The notes under the pieces are model-generated. The model was not told the DNA's origin. It made no database searches and saw nothing but the letters and a program-made list of their open reading frames with translations. From Acetatifactor muris (lineage in GTDB: Bacteria > Bacillota > Clostridia > Lachnospirales > Lachnospiraceae): a stretch of DNA of 64,000 nt. The translations under genes and the position numbers were made by a program. Every line of letters begins with the position of its first letter. The stretch's first letter is position 1. Shown piece by piece: positions 58,280 through 64,000 of this stretch. Location of the stretch: positions 175,841 to 239,840 of the forward strand of contig NZ_JANJZD010000006.1 of assembly GCF_024623325.1 (NCBI RefSeq). Reading direction: 5' to 3'.

Positions 58280-59539
58280 TCAGTCCACCAGCACGGGATT
58301 CTCCTCCACCACCCAGGGCAGGCCGTATTCGTTCAGCGCCTCCATAAACGGATCGGGATCAAATTCTTCCACGTTAAATACGCCGGCCCTTTTCCAGGTC
58401 CCCTTCATCACCAGCATGGCGCCGATCATGGCAGGCACACCTGTCGTGTAGGAAATGGCCTGAGACCCCAGCTCCCTATAGCATTCCTGATGGTCACACA
58501 CATTGTAAATGTAGACAGACTTCTCCTTCCCATCCTTTACTCCGGTGAAAATGCAGCCGATATTGGTCTTGCCCACCGTGCGGGGGCCCAGAGACGCCGG
58601 GTCCGGAAGCAGTGTCTTCAGGAACTGGATGGGTACAATCTCTCTGCCCTCGAATACCACAGGGTCGGTGCGCAGCATTCCCACATTCTCCAGACATTTC
58701 ATATGGGTCAGATAGCTCTGCCCAAATGTCATAAAAAACCGGATGCGCTGAATGCCCGGAATATTCTTCGCCAGAGACTCGATTTCCTCATGGTGCAGAA
58801 GATACATATCCTTTTTCCCCACCTGAGCAAAATCATACTCCCGCTTTATCTCCATGGGCTTCGTCTCCACCCAGTGTCCGTTCTCCCAGTAGGAACCATT
58901 TGCCGATACCTCCCGGAGATTGATTTCCGGGTTGAAATTGGTGGCAAAGGGATAGCCGTGATCGCCGCCGTTGCAGTCCAGGATATCAATCCTGTGAATC
59001 TCGTCAAAATAGTGCTTCAACGCATAGGCAGAAAATACGCTGGTCACTCCGGGGTCAAAGCCGCTGCCCAGCAGAGCCGTAATCCCCGCCTTCTCAAAGC
59101 GTTCTCTGTAAGCCCATTGCCAGGAATAGTCAAAATAAGCGGTGAAGCCCGCCTCTTTACAGCGTTTCTCATATGCGGCGCGCCACTCCGGATCTTCCGT
59201 GTCCTCCGCCTCATAATTGGCCGTGTCAATATAGTCTACCCCGCAGGCCAGGCAGGCATCCATTATGGTCAGGTCCTGATATGGCAGCGCCAGATTCAGC
59301 ACAGCCTTCGGCTTCTCCTTTTTGAGCAGAGCAATCAGCTCCTCCACATTGTCCGCATCCACCTTCGCGGTAGTAATCTTCGCTTCGGTGGTTCCCTCAA
59401 GCTTCTCTTTTAATGCATCACATTTGGATATCGTGCGGCTGGCAATGCAGATTTCCGAGAATACATCCGCCTTCTTCGCACATTTCTGAATTGCCACAGA
59501 GGCCACGCCTCCGCAGCCGATAATTACAATCTCAGCCAT
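58280..59539 (-). CDS. Carboxy(nor)spermidine dehydrogenase, saccharopine dehydrogenase family
   Basis: A 419-aa enzyme. N-terminal Rossmann fold EIVIIGCGGVASVAIQKCAK, then ALPYQDLTIMDACLACGVDY IDTANY and LLGSGFDPGVTSVFSAYALK, all typical of Lys1-like carboxyspermidine dehydrogenases. The enzyme condenses putrescine (or diaminopropane) with aspartate semialdehyde using NADPH to give carboxyspermidine. It follows speD, speA and speE on the same strand. The decarboxylase NspC that would complete the route is not in the window. The ATG at 59539 has AGGAG eight bases upstream; the ATG at 59545 is too close to it. Confidence 0.87.
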   Translation of the reverse strand: MAEIVIIGCGGVASVAIQKCAKKADVFSEICIASRTISKCDALKEKLEGTTEAKITTAKVDADNVEELIALLKKEKPKAVLNLALPYQDLTIMDACLACGVDYIDTANYEAEDTEDPEWRAAYEKRCKEAGFTAYFDYSWQWAYRERFEKAGITALLGSGFDPGVTSVFSAYALKHYFDEIHRIDILDCNGGDHGYPFATNFNPEINLREVSANGSYWENGHWVETKPMEIKREYDFAQVGKKDMYLLHHEEIESLAKNIPGIQRIRFFMTFGQSYLTHMKCLENVGMLRTDPVVFEGREIVPIQFLKTLLPDPASLGPRTVGKTNIGCIFTGVKDGKEKSVYIYNVCDHQECYRELGSQAISYTTGVPAMIGAMLVMKGTWKRAGVFNVEEFDPDPFMEALNEYGLPWVVEENPVLVD

Positions 59540-59620
59540 TTTCATCTCTCCTCTAATATAGTTCTACAGCCTTCCCGGTACTCTTAAATCCTGTATTCAC
59601 AACATAATAAAAAGCCGGAC

Positions 59621-60478
59621 TCATCGTATCTCCACCTTGCGCAGCAGCTTCTCCACATAAGCCGGCAGACAGAAAGCTCCCATATGAAGCCTTGTGGTGT
59701 AATATTTCGTCTCCAGCCCCCGCTCATCCCATCTCGCAGCGTCCAGGTCCCGCACCGGGTGATACCGTTTGGAGGCGAACCCGAACAGCCAGTGGCCGGA
59801 GGGATAGGTGGGAATATGTGCCTGATACACCCGGCTGATGGGAAAGCTCTCCACGATACGCTTGTGAGCCCTCATACAGGCTGTGGCATCTGCCTCATAG
59901 AAAGGACTTTCATGCTGGTTCACCATGATGCCATCCTCCCGCAGCGCCTTATAGCAGTTTCCATAGAATTCCTTCGTGAACAGCCCTTCTCCGGGGCCGA
60001 AAGGGTCCGTGGAATCCACAATGATCAGATCATACTCGTCTTCCCGGGTGCGGACGAATTTCAGACCGTCTTCATAGTGAATATACACTCTCTCGTCGTC
60101 CAGCTTACAGGCTGTCCGGGGCAGATAATCTCTGCACACCTGAATCACCTGCTGGTCAATCTCCACCAGGTCGATATACTCTATCTCCGGATACCTGGTC
60201 AGTTCCCGCACCACGCCGCCGTCCCCGGCACCGATTACCAGCACCCGCTTTACACAGGGATGTACCGCCATGGGCACATGAACAATCATTTCATGGTAAA
60301 TAAATTCGTCCTTTTCCGTCAGCATTACATATCCGTCCAGCACCAGGAACCGTCCCAGTTCCGGGGATTCGAACACATCAATCCTCTGCAGATCACTTTC
60401 TCCGCTGTATAACTGCTTATCTACCCGGATGGACAGCTTCACATCCGGTGTGTGCGGTTCCGAAAACCATAATTCCAT
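59621..60478 (-). CDS. speE: Spermidine synthase
   Basis: A 285-aa aminopropyltransferase starting MELWFSEPHTPDVKLSIRVD, with AGGAGGTGG before the ATG at 60478; the longer frame to 60556 runs through the hairpin and is not supported. Motifs: DGYVMLTEKDEFIYHEMIVH VP, VLVIGAGDGGVVREL (decarboxy-SAM binding), LVEIDQQVI, and DLIIVDSTDPFGPGEGLF with the catalytic DSTDP. It transfers the aminopropyl group from decarboxylated SAM (made through SpeD) to putrescine. Confidence 0.95.
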   Translation of the reverse strand: MELWFSEPHTPDVKLSIRVDKQLYSGESDLQRIDVFESPELGRFLVLDGYVMLTEKDEFIYHEMIVHVPMAVHPCVKRVLVIGAGDGGVVRELTRYPEIEYIDLVEIDQQVIQVCRDYLPRTACKLDDERVYIHYEDGLKFVRTREDEYDLIIVDSTDPFGPGEGLFTKEFYGNCYKALREDGIMVNQHESPFYEADATACMRAHKRIVESFPISRVYQAHIPTYPSGHWLFGFASKRYHPVRDLDAARWDERGLETKYYTTRLHMGAFCLPAYVEKLLRKVEIR

Positions 60479-60502
60479 AAAGCCACCTCCTATTCCAGTT
60501 CC

Positions 60503-60595
60503 GTATCTGCCCGAAAGTACACTTTTCCTGAGATACATTTCCGGTCGCAAGTACATTCGTCCGTAAATGTATCTGTGTACTTCCCGGGCAGATAC
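60503..60595 (-). promoter_or_regulatory. Long three-part hairpin between speA and speE
   Basis: Three nested perfect stems: GTATCTGCCCG / CGGGCAGATAC (60503-60513, 60585-60595), AAGTACAC / GTGTACTT (60515-60522, 60575-60582) and GATACATTT / AAATGTATC (60532-60540, 60565-60573), with a 24-base loop. It ends 25 bases before the speE start. No T run follows, so it is more likely a processing, stability or translation control element than a terminator. Confidence 0.65.
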
Positions 60596-60641
60596 TGTTT
60601 TCTAAATTAAGTCGCTGCGCGACGGCTCTAAAGGGTAAAGT

Positions 60642-62102
60642 CTACATCCACTCTTCTTTCAACACATTCAGGCGTTCGATGGCCGGGTCCTCCGGACCGG
60701 TCATGGAGCAGCCTTTTTCTCTGGCATAAGTGATATACTCCAGAATCTGCGCCGTGATCTCTTCCCCCGGCGCCAGAATGGGAATGCCGGGCGGATAGCA
60801 CATGACAAATTCACTGCAGATACGCCCTTCCGTTTCCGATAAAGGCAGGGATTCTTTCTCCGCGTAAAATGCGTTCTGAGGAGACACAGCCACTTTGGGC
60901 TCGATGTATTCCTGGGTATACATACCTGTATTGTCCCGGCCGTATTTTCTCCTGATTTCCACCAGGGCGCCGATCAGCCGCTCCATATCCCGCTCTCTGT
61001 CCCCGATAGACAGATAGGCCAGCACATTGGCAATGTCACCCAGCTCCATCTGAATGTCATATTCATCCCTGAGCAGGTCATAGACTTCAATTCCCGCCAG
61101 CCCGATTCCCAGCGTATTCACGGTCAGTTTCGTCCTGTCGAAATCGAAGATGCTGTCCCCGTTAATCAGTTCCGCGGTATAGGCATAATATCCCCCGATA
61201 CGGTTAATTTCTTCCCGGGCATATTCCGCCAGTGATATGACTTTTGCAAACTGTTCCTTTCCCCGAAGCGCCAGATTCCTGCGGGAAATATCCAGGCTGG
61301 CCAGCAGAAGGTACGAAGCGCTTGTTGTCTGGGTCAGATTGATAATCTGTCTCACATAACCGGGATTCATCCCGATTCCCGTCAGCAGAAAGGAGCTCTG
61401 TGTCAGGCTTCCGCCTGATTTGTGCATACTGACAGCCGCCATATCTGCGCCGGCTTCCATGGCTGACAGCGGCATCTTTTCCCCGAAATAAAAGTGGGTC
61501 CCATGAGCCTCATCCACCAGCACCTTCATTCCATGGGCATGCGCCATACACACAATACTCCGCAGATCAGAGCAAATCCCATAGTAAGTAGGGTTATTTA
61601 CCAGTACAGCCACCGCGTCCGGATGCTCCTGAATGGTCCGCTCCACCTGAGACACTTTCATCCCCAGCGCAATACCCAGCCTGCTGTCCATATCCGGATT
61701 CACGTATATGGGGATAGCCCCGTTCAGCACCAGTGCATTGATCACACTCCTGTGCACATTCCTGGGCAGAATAATCTTATCTCCCTTTTTGCAGGCGCTC
61801 AGAACCATACTCTGTACCGAAGATGTGGTGCCGCCCACCATCAGAAAAGCATATGCCGCTCCAAAGGCTTCCGCTGCCATTTCCTCCGCTTCCCGAATCA
61901 CAGATACGGGATGGCACAGGTTGTCCAGGGACTTCATGGAATTCACATCTATTCCCACACACTGCTGCCCCAGAAGCGCAGCCAGCTCCGGATTCCCCCG
62001 GCCCCGTTTGTGTCCCGGCACATCGAAGGGCACAATTCTGTCTCTTCGAAACTCTTCCAGCGCCTCATAGATCGGCGCTCTGGACTGATTGAAACGCCCC
62101 AT
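60642..62102 (-). CDS. speA: Orn/Lys/Arg decarboxylase, SpeA-type
   Basis: A 486-aa fold-I PLP decarboxylase of the short B. subtilis SpeA type. N-terminal IVPFDVPGHKRGRGNPEL, then VGGTTSSVQSM, the Asp in VLVDEAHGTHFYFG and the PLP lysine in VSMHKSGGSLTQSSFLL (about residue 226), and the C-terminal domain with CYPPGIPILAPGEEIT. Family members decarboxylate arginine, lysine or ornithine; within a cluster with speD, speE and carboxyspermidine dehydrogenase arginine decarboxylase is the usual role, giving agmatine. Substrate cannot be fixed from sequence. Confidence 0.9.
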   Translation of the reverse strand: MGRFNQSRAPIYEALEEFRRDRIVPFDVPGHKRGRGNPELAALLGQQCVGIDVNSMKSLDNLCHPVSVIREAEEMAAEAFGAAYAFLMVGGTTSSVQSMVLSACKKGDKIILPRNVHRSVINALVLNGAIPIYVNPDMDSRLGIALGMKVSQVERTIQEHPDAVAVLVNNPTYYGICSDLRSIVCMAHAHGMKVLVDEAHGTHFYFGEKMPLSAMEAGADMAAVSMHKSGGSLTQSSFLLTGIGMNPGYVRQIINLTQTTSASYLLLASLDISRRNLALRGKEQFAKVISLAEYAREEINRIGGYYAYTAELINGDSIFDFDRTKLTVNTLGIGLAGIEVYDLLRDEYDIQMELGDIANVLAYLSIGDRERDMERLIGALVEIRRKYGRDNTGMYTQEYIEPKVAVSPQNAFYAEKESLPLSETEGRICSEFVMCYPPGIPILAPGEEITAQILEYITYAREKGCSMTGPEDPAIERLNVLKEEWM

Positions 62103-62176
62103 CTGCTGTCCCCTCCTTCCCCGGATCTGCCTTCCAGAGTGTTCTCTTACCTTTCGCTCCTGTCACACCCGGCACA

Positions 62177-62935
62177 TTAATAAATATTCCTCCCGCTGAA
62201 TATCTCAATCATCTCCCTGCGCAGATTGTCCATAATCTCCAGCCGCAGCTTCGGCGGCAGTTCATAGACATCGCTGTTGAACAGATAGTTCTGCAGATCA
62301 ATCTCCTTAATCAGCATCTTGGTATGAAAAATATTTGCCTCATATACATTGATATCCACCGCATCATATCTGCGCATGGTGTTCTGGTCAATGTAGTCCT
62401 GAATGGACGTGATTCTGTGGTCCATAAAAAGCTTCTGGCCGCTGACATCCCTTGTAAACCCTCTGACCCTGTAATCCATGGTAATAATGTCGGAATCAAA
62501 GGCTCCGATCAGATAATCCAGCGTGGACAGCGGCGTAATCTCTCCGCAGGTGGCCACGTCAATATCCACCCGAAAAGTGGCGAGACAGGTATCAGGATGG
62601 TACTCCGGATATGTATGAACGGTTATATGGCTTTTATCCAGATGCGCCACTGTGGTATCCCCCATGGGCACCTTGCTTTCGTCCGCAATCAGAATAGTCA
62701 CTGAACTGCCCTGCGGCTCATAATCCTGGCTGGAAATATTCAGTACAGTGGCCCCTATCATCTCCGTCACATCCACCAGAAGTTTGGTCAGACGTTCCGA
62801 ATTATACTGCTGATCGATATAGGCAATATAGTCCTTCTGCTCCCTCTGAGACTTGGCATAGCACACATCGTAAATATTAAAACTAAGGGATTTGGTTAAA
62901 TTATTAAATCCATACAGAGTAAATTTCTCGCTCAT
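62177..62935 (-). CDS. speD: S-adenosylmethionine decarboxylase proenzyme
   Basis: A 252-aa SpeD. The self-cleavage serine that becomes the pyruvoyl cofactor lies in [14 protein letters not shown] (about residues 108-121); downstream are [20 protein letters not shown] and the conserved [11 protein letters not shown]. The length fits the longer bacterial class (E. coli type) rather than the short Bacillus/Thermotoga type. AAGGAG five bases before the ATG. A long leader with a promoter and a terminator-like hairpin precedes it, suggesting attenuation. Confidence 0.94.
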   Translation of the reverse strand: MSEKFTLYGFNNLTKSLSFNIYDVCYAKSQREQKDYIAYIDQQYNSERLTKLLVDVTEMIGATVLNISSQDYEPQGSSVTILIADESKVPMGDTTVAHLDKSHITVHTYPEYHPDTCLATFRVDIDVATCGEITPLSTLDYLIGAFDSDIITMDYRVRGFTRDVSGQKLFMDHRITSIQDYIDQNTMRRYDAVDINVYEANIFHTKMLIKEIDLQNYLFNSDVYELPPKLRLEIMDNLRREMIEIFSGRNIY

Positions 62936-62982
62936 ACCTTCTCCTTTATCCAGACTTCCATATACCGGACCTGTGCAAAATA

Positions 62983-63014
62983 AAAAGCAAGTGATACTTA
63001 CCTCACTTGCTTTT
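62983..63014 (-). terminator. Terminator-like hairpin in the speD leader
   Basis: AAAAGCAAGTGA / TCACTTGCTTTT, a perfect 12-bp stem with an 8-base loop, followed on the minus strand by TTTTTATTTTGC. It lies 48 bases before the speD start and after the promoter at 63314. Confidence 0.85.
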
Positions 63015-63307
63015 AAATATCCCTGCTCTCGTTTTCACTTATACCCGCCGTCTGATTCCACGACTTTCAAGTACGAAATAACAGATATATGGTTTTAGAG
63101 TCTATATAGCAAATATTTTACTTTTACTACTCTTATTGACCGTTTCACAAGTTAGATGTGCATCTGCACCGGTTTATAGTAACCAACTTATAAAATCTGA
63201 GCTCTTAACTCAATCAATAAGGCAACACAGTTGCCAAAATATTTACATGGAAGACTCTGTCTGTTTTCCATACTTACACTGTCATATCCAGTGTATCGCT
63301 TTCACTA
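63015..63307 (-). ncRNA. Candidate long structured leader or small RNA upstream of speD
   Basis: A minus-strand promoter at 63314-63342 (TTGACG, 17 bases, TACAAT) starts a transcript of about 325 nt that ends at the terminator 62983-63014 just before speD. No reading frame occupies it. Hairpins seen include ACACTG / CAGTGT, ATGGAA / TTCCAT and GGCAA-CTGTG-TTGCC. This is either an attenuator/riboswitch leader of speD or a separate RNA. I could not match it to a known riboswitch class by eye. Confidence 0.5.
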
Positions 63308-63313
63308 TCGCTC

Positions 63314-63342
63314 ATTGTATCATGTCTCTTACATTTCGTCAA
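63314..63342 (-). promoter_or_regulatory. Promoter of the speD leader RNA
   Basis: On the minus strand: TTGACG (63337-63342), 17-base spacer, TACAAT (63314-63319). It is the best promoter upstream of the polyamine cluster. Confidence 0.75.
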
Positions 63343-63446
63343 ATATTATTTGTCCACTTTATTACCTGCTCTGACCGCCGCGTTTTGCCGGCAGCAGTTC
63401 GGCAGCCTGTCTTTTAACACCCGCACCGTCGGATGCAGGATGCGTT

Positions 63447-63797
63447 CTAGTCCTCCTGCTTCGGCTCTATCGCCAGCTGCACATACACAGTTTCTTCTAT
63501 CAGCCCGATGCCCATGAACACAGCCCACACATAAGGCGCGCCGTACACGTTCAGCGTTTTAGGTCCCACGATCTTTTTCGGCGCATTCTCGCCGGTCTGA
63601 TCCTGAATCAGCTTTTCATATGCTTTTTCAAAAGTACTTCTGGTAATGGACCTTTCCCGCCTGTCTGTGAACAGTTCCCCGCCCTTGATGGTATAGGTAA
63701 ACGGAAGCCCCTTTTTGGTTAAAAACTGCTTTCCCTCGTATGCCCGAATCACATCCCACAGGCCAGGGAGATTTATCTTCGATGTATTAAGATTCAT
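63447..63797 (-). CDS. Conserved small protein of unknown function
   Basis: A 116-aa protein starting MNLNTSKINLPGLWDVIRAY; the ATG at 63797 has GAGGAGGC close upstream, so the longer frame from 63821 is not used. It contains FTYTIKGGELFTDRRERSIT RSTFEKAYEKL and GPKTLNVYGAPYVWAVF, suggestive of a small DNA-binding or alpha-beta fold that may act as a regulator, but no family is recognised with confidence. It ends about 105 bases before the speD leader promoter, so it is transcribed independently. Confidence 0.7.
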   Translation of the reverse strand: MNLNTSKINLPGLWDVIRAYEGKQFLTKKGLPFTYTIKGGELFTDRRERSITRSTFEKAYEKLIQDQTGENAPKKIVGPKTLNVYGAPYVWAVFMGIGLIEETVYVQLAIEPKQED

Positions 63798-63874
63798 ATG
63801 CCTCCTCGCTCCGTAACACACCCCTGAAATCAGGGCCGGTTCCCAGCGGCGCTATCGGTCTATGCCGTTATACT

Positions 63875-64000
63875 AGTGTATTGACATGACGATATTTAAC
63901 CTTACTACCGCCTTTTAAGAGGCGGCAGTAAAGCTGGGGTATAAAGACTTGAGCTTTATTCTGGCATCACCTGTCCTAAAATGCCAGTCAACCTTTGCTG
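63875..64000 (-). mobile_element. End of an IS630-family element (continues outside the window)
   Basis: Terminal inverted repeat TAGTGTATTGACATGACGAT begins at 63875 after TAC-TA. The repeat and the transposase end match the decayed copy at 33170-33564. Confidence 0.8.
63915..64000 (-). CDS. IS630 transposase, C-terminal end only
   Basis: The last 27 codons plus stop (TAA at 63915-63917) are in the window: AKVDWHFRTGDARIKLKSLY PSFTAAS. This is the usual C-terminus of IS630-type transposases (KVDWxFxTxDARxKLKxLYP). The rest, including the DDE active site, lies beyond 64000, so it cannot be said whether the copy is intact. A small hairpin (CCGCCTTTTAAGAGGCGG) overlaps the stop. Confidence 0.8.
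   Translation of the reverse strand, partial: AKVDWHFRTGDARIKLKSLYPSFTAAS

Noticed and set aside
58490..59413. 307-codon open frame opposite carboxyspermidine dehydrogenase
   Set aside because: Antisense shadow without family features.

Overview
The window looks like chromosomal DNA of a spore-forming, Gram-positive gut anaerobe of the Clostridia, most likely a Lachnospiraceae species. The evidence is a SpoVAF/GerA-family germination protein, DUF3810 and DUF3048 proteins, Firmicutes-type ribosome binding sites and sigma-A promoters, a carboxyspermidine-type polyamine cluster and Lachnospiraceae-style mobile-element genes. This is inference from gene content; no 16S rRNA gene is present.

Layout. 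1-4.1 kb: an ECF sigma factor with its RsiV-like anti-sigma factor (cut by the window edge), a SpoVAF-like protein and a lipoprotein with SH3 and CAP domains. 4.5-26.9 kb: a 22.4-kb integrated element between 25-bp direct repeats, the right one being the 3' end of tRNA-Gly(GCC). It carries a tyrosine integrase, a serine recombinase, a ParM/ParR-like partition pair, a candidate initiator with a possible origin, a DUF927-like ATPase, YqaJ exonuclease with a Rad52-like annealing protein, SSB, RadC, DUF932, LPD28 and many small proteins. I found no relaxase, conjugation or virion genes, so it reads as an integrated plasmid-like element. 27-33.6 kb: two more tRNAs, a few housekeeping or envelope genes, a candidate small RNA, and a 1.6-kb AT-rich island with a decayed IS630 element between inverted copies of one terminator.

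33.6-55.2 kb: sixteen genes on the minus strand form a type VII secretion (T7SS) locus. In transcription order they are: YukD-like ubiquitin fold, FHA-FHA-TM-ATPase x3 EssC, WXG100 protein, coiled-coil protein, candidate effector, DUF3592 protein, TPR protein, two more WXG100 proteins, vWA-TM-FHA protein, Ser/Thr kinase-TM-TPR protein, 54-aa membrane protein, TM-TPR-LRR protein, 1297-aa vWA protein, Ig-like surface protein and a zinc-ribbon membrane protein. A consensus TTGACA-17-TATAAT promoter with a palindrome over its -10 box precedes the first gene. No recognisable EsaA, EssA or EssB is present; the kinase has EssB-like topology. This is the best candidate for an under-described system in the window.

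55.6-64 kb: an AAA+ DUF4143 ATPase, the AzlC/AzlD branched-chain amino acid exporter, and a polyamine cluster (speD, speA-type decarboxylase, speE, carboxyspermidine dehydrogenase) with two unusual RNA structures, then a conserved small protein and the end of an IS630 element running off the window.
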